From the NCBI GenBank assembly GCA_030647435.1, contig JAUSJX010000097.1, positions 1 through 64,000 of the forward strand: a DNA stretch of 64,000 nucleotides, in the 5' to 3' direction. The position numbers were made by a program, and so were the translations under genes. Below the pieces are notes generated by a model. It saw only the letters and a program-made list of their open reading frames with translations, was not told the origin of the DNA and ran no database searches. Position 1 is the stretch's first letter, and each line of letters opens with the position of its first letter. This DNA is from Candidatus Rokuibacteriota bacterium. Lineage in GTDB: Bacteria > Methylomirabilota > Methylomirabilia > Rokubacteriales > CSP1-6. This document shows positions 15,734-23,086 of this stretch, in pieces.

Positions 15734-17236
15734 CTAGTCATCCCCCCTGAGGAAGGCAAGGAACCTGCGGGGGTCCACGAGCTCCCGGGCATAGCGGAGA
15801 TTCCCGGCCGTCCCGGTATGGGTCAGCCACAGCACCCCCGCATACGCGAGGAGAGCGGCCGCCATCCCCCCGGCCAGGGCCGCCGGCTCAGGGCCACCGG
15901 CGGCCACCAGGCCAGCCCGGGTCCCCTCGTTGAGGGCTACGAGTACGGCGAAGCCGGCCAGATAGGTCACGGTCACCCGCTGGAAGCCGATGCCTGCCAG
16001 CTGGCGCGTCCATCGGATGAAGACCCAGCAGGGAAAGACCACCAGGAGCAGGCGCACAGCCGCGGCCCCTGTGCCGCCCCAGATCGGGACCAGCAGGATC
16101 ATGGCCCCGAGATAGACGGCCAGGCGCAGCAGGACCACCGGGACGAAGCGGGCGTGCTGATCCATGGCGTAGATGACGAACTGGTAGGGGTTGAAGGCCG
16201 TCTGGGCCAACGCAGCCAGGACGAGGACCATCAGCGGTAGGACGGCGGGAAGGAATCGCTCGCCGTAGAGGACCGTGACGATGGGCTCGCGCAGGGCCCA
16301 GAGCCCGAAGGCCGCCGGCACTGCGATGAAGAGCAGCCTGTCCATGGCCGAGGCGAAGACGCGTCGGATCTCGGCGGCAGCCTCCGCGCCCGGCGTGGCG
16401 AAGAGGCGCGACAAGCGCGAGAGAAGAAGCTGGAAGGGGTAGGCGTTGAGGGTCCCGAGGACCTCCCAGAGCGTCCGCGCCACCTGATAGTACCCCGCGG
16501 CCGTCAGACCCGCCCAGCGCGCGACGAGGACGCGATCGAGAGAGTCCTGGAGCATCCCGATGGGGCTCGTGATGAGCAGCGGACGCGCGTAGCGCCAGTA
16601 GGAGGCGAGGGTCTCGCGGTCGGGGCGGCGCACGGCCACGCCGCGGCGGACGACGAGGATATAGGCGCCCACGACGATCTCCGTCGAGCCCTCGACCAGC
16701 AGGGCGGCCGCCACCCATCGGATGTCCGGCGCCCAGACGAGCACCGCCACCGTGACGGCGAAGCGCAGCGCCTTGCCCGCCACCTGGGTCGCGCCGTGCG
16801 CGACGGCCCACTCGCGCCCGACGAAGGCGATGCTCAGGCTGGTGGAGAGGTTCGTCAGGAGCTGGGCGGCGAGGACGAAGAGGACCACCGTCAGCGGCAC
16901 GCCGGCCGGAATCACCAGCGAGCCCCAGCGCGCCACCGCCAGCACGATGACGAGGGCCGTACCCTGGATGGCCAGCTGAAGCGCGGCCATGGTCCCGACG
17001 CAGCGGCCAAGGTCACCGCCTTCCGCCACGCGCTTCTGGTGAGCCTGGCCGAACCCGGGAAGCAGGAGGGCGGTCAGCGTCCCCACCAGGCCCATGCTGA
17101 AGCCCAGGATGCCGAGCGCGTCCGGCCCGAGCCGCCGGGCGATGAGGATGGTGGTGAGGAAGCCGAAGCCGCTGGCGGCCCAGGTGCCGGCGAACAGAAC
17201 CAGGGACTTCCTGCCGAGATTCCCCTGCGGGCCCAC
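15734..17236 (-). CDS. Wzx-like oligosaccharide flippase (MOP superfamily)
   Basis: The 500-aa integral membrane protein has about 12-14 hydrophobic segments and begins with the typical GTWAASGFGFLTTILIARRL helix of polysaccharide biosynthesis (Wzx/RfbX) exporters. It would flip an undecaprenyl-linked repeat unit across the inner membrane. I chose the GTG at 17236, because it has exactly the same spacing to the upstream palindrome as the regulator's ATG; a TTG three codons upstream is possible. It lies upstream of the nonulosonate operon with its own copy of the operator, suggesting that the nonulosonic acid is also used in a lipid-linked glycan. Confidence 0.9.
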   Translation of the reverse strand: MGPQGNLGRKSLVLFAGTWAASGFGFLTTILIARRLGPDALGILGFSMGLVGTLTALLLPGFGQAHQKRVAEGGDLGRCVGTMAALQLAIQGTALVIVLAVARWGSLVIPAGVPLTVVLFVLAAQLLTNLSTSLSIAFVGREWAVAHGATQVAGKALRFAVTVAVLVWAPDIRWVAAALLVEGSTEIVVGAYILVVRRGVAVRRPDRETLASYWRYARPLLITSPIGMLQDSLDRVLVARWAGLTAAGYYQVARTLWEVLGTLNAYPFQLLLSRLSRLFATPGAEAAAEIRRVFASAMDRLLFIAVPAAFGLWALREPIVTVLYGERFLPAVLPLMVLVLAALAQTAFNPYQFVIYAMDQHARFVPVVLLRLAVYLGAMILLVPIWGGTGAAAVRLLLVVFPCWVFIRWTRQLAGIGFQRVTVTYLAGFAVLVALNEGTRAGLVAAGGPEPAALAGGMAAALLAYAGVLWLTHTGTAGNLRYARELVDPRRFLAFLRGDD

Positions 17237-17239
17237 GGT

Positions 17240-17276
17240 GTTCAATAGATGAACATAGAGCCCGGGAACGGGTCAA
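17240..17276 (-). promoter_or_regulatory. Second copy of the promoter/operator, in front of the flippase
   Basis: The palindrome GTTCA-ATAGA-TGAAC (17240-17254) lies three bases from the GTG at 17236. On the minus strand, TTGACC (17271-17276) is followed after 21 bp by TCTATT (17244-17249), 7 nt before the start codon. Spacing is identical to 15693-15729, and both contain CTATGTTCATNTATTGAAC. Confidence 0.75.
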
Positions 17277-17297
17277 GGTCATTCGGCGGCGCTCTCC

Positions 17298-17326
17298 TTG
17301 GGCACGACGCGAGGCCGTGATAGGCT
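17298..17326 (+). promoter_or_regulatory. Likely sigma70 promoter, near-leaderless
   Basis: TTGGGC (17298-17303) and TAGGCT (17321-17326) are separated by 17 bp. The -10 lies only 9 nt before the ATG at 17336 and no Shine-Dalgarno is visible, so the mRNA would start at or next to the start codon. It would drive the 17336-22263 gene run. Confidence 0.5.
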
Positions 17327-17335
17327 TCTTGGCCG

Positions 17336-18100
17336 ATGGGCTTGAGAAACCTCGCGAAAAGGATCCTGGGCGTGGAGCGCCGCCCCGCCTATTACCTGCC
17401 GTGGCTGACCAGGCCGCACCTGCAGTGCGCCCTGGTGCTGAGCAATGTCGAATCCCGCTTCAAGATCGGCTACAACCGCGGCACCTTTCCGGTCTCCGCC
17501 GTCCAGTACGACGCCCGCGGCGCCGTGGCCAAGCGATACTCCGTGACGCTGCCGGACGCGGTCGAGGCGGTCGAGCTGCCGCTCGAGCCCGCGGCCGGAG
17601 ACTGCGGCTTCGTGACGGTCAGCGGGGAGCGCATCAACTCGGATCTCTACGTCACGCTCTCCGATGGGGAGGCGTACACGGCGACCCACGGCAGGGGCGA
17701 GTTCGTCGAGCGCTACGCCCTGCGGGGGCGCCTGCTGCTGGCGGTGGTCGGCGGGCTCCTGGCGCTGGTGGACCGCGCGATCCCGGCCTTCGTGCGGCAC
17801 CAGTACGCCTACGTGGGCCCCGACAGCCGCTCGCACCTGCTGATCATGAACCTCTCCAACGCGACGAACCGGGTGCGCGTCGTGGCCGGCCGCGACGGGC
17901 GCGCCCTGGGCGCGCGGCTGCTGCGGCTTCCGCCGATGGGGTCGACGCTGCTCGATATTGGGACCCTCTGTCCGGCGGCGGACAGCTCGACAGTCGTGTG
18001 GCGGCTCAAGCTCGAGGGGGCAGCCTGGTTCAACCTCTACGTGGTGGGCGCCGGCTCTCGGAATCTCGAGGGGCCGCTGTCGCTGATGCATGTCAAGTAG
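17336..18100 (+). CDS. Uncharacterised beta-rich protein, paralogue of the next gene
   Basis: I do not recognise this 254-aa protein. It seems to consist of two beta-sandwich-like halves: residues about 30-130 (CALVLSNVESRFKIGYNRG onward) and about 160-254 (SHLLIMNLSNATNRVRVV, then a LPPMGSTLLDIG turn). The hydrophobic stretch LLLAVVGGLLALV (about 133-145) is too short and interrupted for a confident membrane helix. The second half is similar to the C-terminal half of the following protein (a hydrophobic strand followed by NL, aligned beta strands). The gene overlaps the next by 11 bp. Proximity to the glycan locus hints at an envelope role, but this is not shown. Confidence 0.8.
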   Translation: MGLRNLAKRILGVERRPAYYLPWLTRPHLQCALVLSNVESRFKIGYNRGTFPVSAVQYDARGAVAKRYSVTLPDAVEAVELPLEPAAGDCGFVTVSGERINSDLYVTLSDGEAYTATHGRGEFVERYALRGRLLLAVVGGLLALVDRAIPAFVRHQYAYVGPDSRSHLLIMNLSNATNRVRVVAGRDGRALGARLLRLPPMGSTLLDIGTLCPAADSSTVVWRLKLEGAAWFNLYVVGAGSRNLEGPLSLMHVK

Positions 18101-18803
18101 CCCCTCGGCGCTCCTGTCGGCGACCTTCTACGAGCCGGGCTACGAGCACCTGGTCGAGCTCGTGCACCAGCGCGACCCGGAGGGGCGGCGACGGCTCCTG
18201 TCGCTCGACCTCTCCGCCTTCGGCGCCGACGGCAAGCTCTTGCTCGAGCATCCGGTGGAGACCCGTGACGAGACGCTGGACCTGGGCGCGCTCCTCGCCC
18301 ACACGGCGCGCCAGCACGGCCGGGTGATGGCGGTCTTCGACGCGCGGTACGACGAGGGCGCCTTCCCGTACCGGCCGCACCACTACGCCTACGTCCACCG
18401 GAAAGGCTCCGCGACACCGGCCCTCTACTACGCCGTCAGCGCGGCGCTCGGCGGCGTGCCCGACCGGATCGGGGACATGTCGCGGCTCAACAACTTCGAC
18501 ACCTACGTCTTCCGCCGCGGCCCGCACGCAGCGCGGTACTCGGTGATGCTGGGCAATCTCGGGCGCTTCGCTTCCACCGAGGCGCAGGTCTTCGTCTATT
18601 ACGGGGCCGAGCGCGTCGAGCGGACGGTCGCCCTCGGGCCGCGCGCCCATGCCGAGGTGGCGCTCGCCCCCGAGCACGGCGGCCAGCGCCTGACCCGCGT
18701 CGAGACCAAGTCGTTGTTCCGCCTGGCCGGCTACGTCGTGGGCCGGCGGGAGCCCTCGGGCGACCTCGTGCTCTTCGACCACCTCTTCACCTTCTTCAAA
18801 TGA
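18090..18803 (+). CDS. Uncharacterised beta-rich protein, paralogue of the preceding gene
   Basis: The 237-aa protein of unknown function begins at an ATG inside the previous gene. Alternating hydrophobic strands dominate: RRLLSLDLSAF, YSVMLGNLGRF, AQVFVYYGAE, SLFRLAGYVVGRR. An HHYAYVHRKG segment parallels HQYAYVGPDS in the preceding protein, supporting common descent. There is no signal peptide, no catalytic motif and only very few Cys. It contains several Asp/Glu-Tyr-rich loops that could bind carbohydrate, but this is speculation. Its stop lies in a 17-bp tandem duplication. Confidence 0.8.
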   Translation: MSSSPSALLSATFYEPGYEHLVELVHQRDPEGRRRLLSLDLSAFGADGKLLLEHPVETRDETLDLGALLAHTARQHGRVMAVFDARYDEGAFPYRPHHYAYVHRKGSATPALYYAVSAALGGVPDRIGDMSRLNNFDTYVFRRGPHAARYSVMLGNLGRFASTEAQVFVYYGAERVERTVALGPRAHAEVALAPEHGGQRLTRVETKSLFRLAGYVVGRREPSGDLVLFDHLFTFFK

Positions 18804-18827
18804 CGACTGGCTTCAAATGACGACTGG
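18794..18827 (+). repeat. Perfect 17-bp tandem duplication at a stop/start junction
   Basis: CTTCAAATGACGACTGG is present twice head to tail (18794-18810 and 18811-18827). Each copy carries AAATGA, where TGA can end the upstream frame and ATG can start the downstream frame. Copy 1 supplies the real stop (18801-18803) and a dead-end six-codon start; copy 2 supplies the start of the BFD-like gene at 18817. The ancestral arrangement was probably a single ATGA overlap. Confidence 0.92.
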
Positions 18828-19038
18828 GACCGGGCCCGAGCCGCAGGACGTCGTCATTCTCTGCTACTGCACCATGCTGACCGTCGGGGAATTCCGCCGC
18901 GCCTGCGCGGCCGGCCGCTGGCCGCTCCCGGGCAAGGAGAACACGGGCAAGCTCTGCACCGGCTGCCTCGGCGATGTCCTCTACTGCCAAGAGCGCTTCG
19001 AGACGCGGACGGGCGCGCCCCTGAGTGTCACCTCATGA
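18817..19038 (+). CDS. BFD-like [2Fe-2S]-binding mini-protein
   Basis: The 73-aa protein carries Cys16-x-Cys18 (LCYCTMLTVGE) and Cys47-x2-Cys50 (LCTGCLGD), the CxC...CxxC pattern of BFD-like [2Fe-2S] domains; the spacing is slightly shorter than usual. Additional Cys30 and Cys57 are present. BFD-like proteins act as small redox partners or iron-release factors. The ATG at 18817 is from the second copy of the 17-bp repeat. Its stop overlaps the ATG of the next small frame. Confidence 0.72.
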   Translation: MTTGTGPEPQDVVILCYCTMLTVGEFRRACAAGRWPLPGKENTGKLCTGCLGDVLYCQERFETRTGAPLSVTS

Positions 19039-19130
19039 GCACCGGCGACACGCTCCAGCTCCGGGACGTGCCCTGCCCAGTCCGGAAGAGCTCCGATCAC
19101 TGCGTCTGGTGCGCGGCGTTGGGCCGGTAG
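19035..19130 (+). CDS. 31-residue Cys-containing peptide, translationally coupled
   Basis: A short frame starts at 19035 as ATGA, overlapping the stop of the BFD-like gene by 4 bp, and ends at TAG 19128-19130, four bases before the GTG of the methyltransferase. It encodes a peptide with Cys in a VPCPVRK stretch and a CVWC pair near its end. The coupling at both ends argues for translation; the alternative is a simple leader or a decayed gene end. No homology is recognised. Confidence 0.45.
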   Translation: MSTGDTLQLRDVPCPVRKSSDHCVWCAALGR

Positions 19131-19134
19131 CCGC

Positions 19135-20079
19135 GTGAACCTCTACGACGATTTCCGTCCCGACGTGGCCGCCCTGCTCAAGGAGCAGGACGCGAAGCTG
19201 CCGGCGCCCGACCCCCGGGCACGGAGCGGCGACAGGCTGGGCGCGCTCGGCCGCCTCCGGAGCCTGGCCGCGCTCTACGCGCTCGGCGCGCAGGTCAAGA
19301 CGGGGCTCCACCGGCGGCTCGTCTACACCAACCTGCGCCTGGACTGGTTCCAGGAGTTCCAGGACTACTGGATGGGCGAGCTCGGCAACCGTCCGATCCA
19401 TCCGCACGACTTCTACTTCCTCTCGGGCGTGTACCGGCAGCGGGCCCAGACGCTCTACTTCGAGCACCTCGAACGCCCCGACCTCGCCTCCGACGACAAG
19501 CACCTCGACGCCTGGCGTGACTCGCGCATGGTCTCGTACCTGTTCCTGCACGCGTACCGGCTGGCTCTCTCCCCGCTCCGCGTGCACCCGTTCACGCGCT
19601 GGGTACCGCGGGGCGGGCGCGTGGCCGAGTACGGCTGCGGTGCCGCGCCCATCGTGACGTCGCTCGCCCGCTATTACGGTCACCTCGACCTTCGGCTGGT
19701 GGGCGCCGACATCCCGCACCTCCTCTTCCATTACGCGCGGTGGAAGTTCCGGGCGGACCGCTTCGTGACCATGGTGCCCATCCAGCCCAACGACGACGTG
19801 CCGCTGCCGGGCGAGTACGACACGATCTTCTGCCTCGAGACCTTCGAGCACCTGCCGCGCCCGATCGCCGCGGCCCAGCACCTCCACCGCGCGCTCACGC
19901 CGGGAGGCTGCCTCGTCTTCGACTATGTCCGCTCCGACGGCACGGGGCTCGACACGGCGGCGGCGCTCCGCGACCGCATCCCGGCGCTCGAGTTCATCCT
20001 GAAGCGCTTCGACATCGTCCAGGGCCGAGTGACCACGGACGGCGCCCACATCGAGCCCGCCGTGGCGCGGAAGCGCTAG
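19135..20079 (+). CDS. Class I SAM-dependent methyltransferase
   Basis: The 314-aa protein has the SAM-binding YGCGAAPIVTSLA motif at about residues 163-175, an acidic GADIPH after strand 2, and the ETFEHLPRP motif typical of methyltransferase_11/23 members, then LTPGGCLVFDYV. The N-terminal 150 residues form an extra helical domain (Trp/Tyr-rich), perhaps for substrate binding. The GTG start follows the mini-frame by 4 bp. The substrate is unknown; neighbours suggest lipid, glycan or envelope chemistry. Confidence 0.87.
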   Translation: MNLYDDFRPDVAALLKEQDAKLPAPDPRARSGDRLGALGRLRSLAALYALGAQVKTGLHRRLVYTNLRLDWFQEFQDYWMGELGNRPIHPHDFYFLSGVYRQRAQTLYFEHLERPDLASDDKHLDAWRDSRMVSYLFLHAYRLALSPLRVHPFTRWVPRGGRVAEYGCGAAPIVTSLARYYGHLDLRLVGADIPHLLFHYARWKFRADRFVTMVPIQPNDDVPLPGEYDTIFCLETFEHLPRPIAAAQHLHRALTPGGCLVFDYVRSDGTGLDTAAALRDRIPALEFILKRFDIVQGRVTTDGAHIEPAVARKR

Positions 20080-20091
20080 CCCGGCACGCGC

Positions 20092-22263
20092 ATGACGCGC
20101 CGGCCGCAGGTAGTGCTGGCCGCGCTCTGGCTCGCGATGTCCGCCGCGGCCGGGGTCTGGGTGGCGATCGACCACCGGCCGCCCGAGTGGGACCACGCCA
20201 ACCACCTCGAGCGCGCGTTGGACTGCTACCGCAGCCTGCGGATCGTCAGCGACTCGGGCGTGCGCGAGATCCTCGAGGCCTCCTCCTTCTACCCGCCGAT
20301 CGCGACCTGCGCGGCGGGCCTGCTCTACCTCCTGTTCCCGATCGCCCCGCTCACCGCGCAGGTGGTGATGATGGGCTTCCTCGGTCTGGCGCTGGCCTGC
20401 CTCTACGGCATCGGGCGCCGGCTGGCCGATGCCGAAACGGGTCTCTGGGCCGCGTTCTTGCTCGCCACGGCGCCCTTCGTCGTCTTCTCGCTCACCAACT
20501 TCCAGCTCGACCTGCCGCTGGCCGCCATGGTGGCGCTGGCGCTGTACTCGCTCGTGCGCGCGGAGAACTTCTCCGAGCCGCGCTGGGTGCTGGGGTTCGG
20601 CGCTGCGCTCGGGTTCGGCATGCTGACCAAGCCGCCCTTCGCGATTTACGTGGCGGCGCCCTTGGCGTGGAGCCTGTGGCGCGCGCTCCGCTCGACCGAT
20701 CGGCGCCGGCGCCTCGCATGGGCGGCGGCGTCCCTTGCCGTCGGTGGTCTGCTGGCCCTGCCCTGGTACGGACCGCGGCTCTTCGGGCTGCCCATGCAGA
20801 TCCTCAACCGCTCCTTCAAACAGGCCGCCGAGCAGCAGAACCCCGAGCCGCTGACGGCGACGGCGCTGCTGTATTATCCGCGGACCCTGCCGACCCAGCT
20901 GGGCGTCCTGGCAGCGCTCCTGCTCCTCTGGGGGCTCTGGGCGCTCAGAAGGAATCGAGCCGCGCGGCCGATCCTGTGGCTCGCCACGCTGGGCCCCTTC
21001 ATCGTCTTCTCCCTGATCCAGAACAAGAACCTCCGCTACACGCTGCCTATCCTTCCGGCCGCCGCCCTGGTGGCGGCCGTGGGCCTGCGTTCCCTGCCGG
21101 CCATGGCTCGTCGATGGGCAGGCGCAGCGGTAGTGGCCCTTGCCGCCATGCAGGTTTCGATGGCGCTCTTCCAGGTGCCGACACCGCCAACGCTGCCCGG
21201 CATGATCCTACCGATGGCGCTGGGCCGGGCGCCGAGCCGAGCCGACTGGCAGCACGACAGAATCCTCGCCGACCTCGGGCGCGCCAGTGGCGGCCGACCC
21301 GTGACGGTCGCCGTGATTCCCAACGACAACTTCTTCTCCGTGTCCAACTTTCGCTACGAAGTCGTCCGCCGCGGCCTGCCCTACCGGATGACACGGGCAT
21401 GGAGCGACGCCCCGCTCGGAGTGGACTTCGTCGTCCTCAAGAGCCGAGACCAGGGGCCGGCCTATGCGGCAGCCCGGCCCGAGCGACTGACCCGTGCCTT
21501 CGCCGGCGGCGATCCCTACTGGGTCTCGGCCTTCCCCGTGGTGGGTGAGTACCCCCTGCCCGATGGCAGCACCGGGATCCTGCGCGCCCGACGCATCCCA
21601 CCGCTGGCAGGAGCGACGCCGACCGTCGTGGCCGCCCGTCTCACGCGCGATCCGGAGCGCCTGCTTGCCGAGAACCTGCGCGAGGCCTTGGGCCTTCGGC
21701 TCGCCCTCGACTACGGGGAACGGGAGATCCTGCGCGGCAGCGTGAAGCGCGCGGTGCTCACGGCCGACTCGGTATTGATTGGTGAGTTCAACCGGCCCCG
21801 CCGCGCACCCCTGCGTGTGCGCGATGTCAGGCTCGAAGTCGACGGCCTCCTCCTCAATCCACAGCGCCTCATGGGAGAGGACCGGCTCGAGATCCTGGAT
21901 ATCGAGGGTCTACGCGTGAGCCGGCTCACGGTGACGGAACAAGATCTGGACATGTTCCTGCGCGGGCAGCCGGTGGGCCGGGGCATGACCATTGCGCTCC
22001 GCGACGGGACGGCGGAGGTGCTGGTAGCAGGTCTTGGCCCGGCGCTCCAGGCGCGCATCCGCTTCGGCCCCGCCGACCGGGACCGGCCCTTCACCCTGAT
22101 CGTGGAGCGGGTCAGCATCGGGGGCATTCGTATGCCCGGGTTTCTCGTGGACTGGATCATGCGGCACTTCGACCCGACCCCGGCGCTCAGGCGCCTGCCG
22201 ATTCCGGTGACGCTCGCCCCTGTGCGCATCCTGCGGGGACACATCGAGATCGGCGAAAAGTAA
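20092..22263 (+). CDS. GT39/ArnT-like glycosyltransferase fused to an LmeA-like (DUF2993) domain
   Basis: This 723-aa protein has two parts. Residues 1-480 are a polytopic PMT/ArnT-type glycosyltransferase: an initial helix, the acidic loop HRPPEWDHANHLER (catalytic-type Asp after the first helix) and roughly ten further helices. Residues about 520-723 match the LmeA/DUF2993 lipid-binding beta fold (LRLALDYGEREILRG, VRDVRLEVDGLLLNP, TEQDLDMFLRG, ending VRILRGHIEIG). LmeA is a periplasmic phospholipid-binding protein. The fusion suggests a lipid-linked sugar transferase with its own lipid-handling domain. The stop adjoins a strong terminator. Confidence 0.85.
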   Translation: MTRRPQVVLAALWLAMSAAAGVWVAIDHRPPEWDHANHLERALDCYRSLRIVSDSGVREILEASSFYPPIATCAAGLLYLLFPIAPLTAQVVMMGFLGLALACLYGIGRRLADAETGLWAAFLLATAPFVVFSLTNFQLDLPLAAMVALALYSLVRAENFSEPRWVLGFGAALGFGMLTKPPFAIYVAAPLAWSLWRALRSTDRRRRLAWAAASLAVGGLLALPWYGPRLFGLPMQILNRSFKQAAEQQNPEPLTATALLYYPRTLPTQLGVLAALLLLWGLWALRRNRAARPILWLATLGPFIVFSLIQNKNLRYTLPILPAAALVAAVGLRSLPAMARRWAGAAVVALAAMQVSMALFQVPTPPTLPGMILPMALGRAPSRADWQHDRILADLGRASGGRPVTVAVIPNDNFFSVSNFRYEVVRRGLPYRMTRAWSDAPLGVDFVVLKSRDQGPAYAAARPERLTRAFAGGDPYWVSAFPVVGEYPLPDGSTGILRARRIPPLAGATPTVVAARLTRDPERLLAENLREALGLRLALDYGEREILRGSVKRAVLTADSVLIGEFNRPRRAPLRVRDVRLEVDGLLLNPQRLMGEDRLEILDIEGLRVSRLTVTEQDLDMFLRGQPVGRGMTIALRDGTAEVLVAGLGPALQARIRFGPADRDRPFTLIVERVSIGGIRMPGFLVDWIMRHFDPTPALRRLPIPVTLAPVRILRGHIEIGEK

Positions 22264-22290
22264 GAAGCCCCGGCAATGCCGGGGCTTCTT
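22262..22290. terminator. Bidirectional intrinsic terminator
   Basis: AAGAAGCCCCGGC (22262-22274), a 3-base loop and the perfect complement GCCGGGGCTTCTT (22278-22290) form a 13-bp stem. It lies between the convergent glycosyltransferase and desaturase genes. The A/T-rich ends (AAGAA / TTCTT) give a short U-tract on both strands. Confidence 0.9.
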
Positions 22291-22314
22291 GAACCTCAGA
22301 GCGGCGACAGCGGC

Positions 22315-23049
22315 CTATGAGGTCAGCTTGACCTTGTCGCCCACGAGGGTGACGAGCCGCACGGCCGCCAGCACCTTGATCACCACCCACGAAGGATCGA
22401 ACTCCAAGCGCCGCACGCTGAACTTCGGGCTCGATGGGTAGGCGTGGTGGTTGTTGTGCAGGCTCTCGCCGCCGGTGAGCCAGGCGAGCAGCCGGATATT
22501 GGTGGCGGAGTTGCCCAGGAAGTTCCTCCGCCCCCACCAGTGACCGAGCCCGTTGATCGAGGGCGCCAGCACGAAGACGTAGAGGACGAGGTGGGCGGCG
22601 ACCACGAAGATGCCCCACGCGGGACCGAGGACCAGCATCGCCAGGATCAGTCCGAGGATGCCGCCAAGCGTTCCCTTGGAGAAGATCCGGCGGTCCCACC
22701 AGTCCTCGCGGATGTCCTTCGCCCAGCGCGCCAGCGTCTCCGCGTTCCGCGCCTCGCGGATGTAATAGTAGACGTTGCCGAGCTGGATCTTCCAGAAGCC
22801 GTGGACGAGCGGGCTGTGCGGGTCCTTCTCCGTGTCGGTGAAGGCGTGGTGCTTGCGGTGGACGGCGACCCACTGGCGACGATCCTGGCCGGTGGTGATC
22901 CACAGGATGATCCGGAAGAAGAAGTCAGCGATCGGGTGCAGGGTCAGCGCGCGATGCGCCAGACCCCGGTGGAGGTAGATCGACGTCGCGAGCACGGCGG
23001 CCTGGGTCACGACCACCGTTAGAGCTACTGCCAGCATCGCTTTCAGCAC
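22315..23049 (-). CDS. Membrane acyl-lipid/acyl-CoA fatty acid desaturase (delta-9 type)
   Basis: The 244-aa di-iron membrane desaturase has all three histidine boxes: HRGLAHR (27-33), HRKHH (64-68) and HNNHH (near 197). Two pairs of hydrophobic segments flank them. It introduces a cis double bond in fatty acyl chains to adjust membrane fluidity. It lies 37 bp downstream of the ABC permease gene and may share its transcript, which ends at the 22262-22290 terminator. Confidence 0.93.
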   Translation of the reverse strand: MLKAMLAVALTVVVTQAAVLATSIYLHRGLAHRALTLHPIADFFFRIILWITTGQDRRQWVAVHRKHHAFTDTEKDPHSPLVHGFWKIQLGNVYYYIREARNAETLARWAKDIREDWWDRRIFSKGTLGGILGLILAMLVLGPAWGIFVVAAHLVLYVFVLAPSINGLGHWWGRRNFLGNSATNIRLLAWLTGGESLHNNHHAYPSSPKFSVRRLEFDPSWVVIKVLAAVRLVTLVGDKVKLTS

Positions 23050-23086
23050 GAAGGGGCTCCTTTTGCAATGAGGTCAAGAGCCTGCG

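Noticed and set aside
19035-19130. Leader peptide attenuator before the methyltransferase
   Set aside because: No run of regulatory codons and no alternative hairpins are visible in the 4-bp gap that follows; it is kept as a possible small protein with low confidence.
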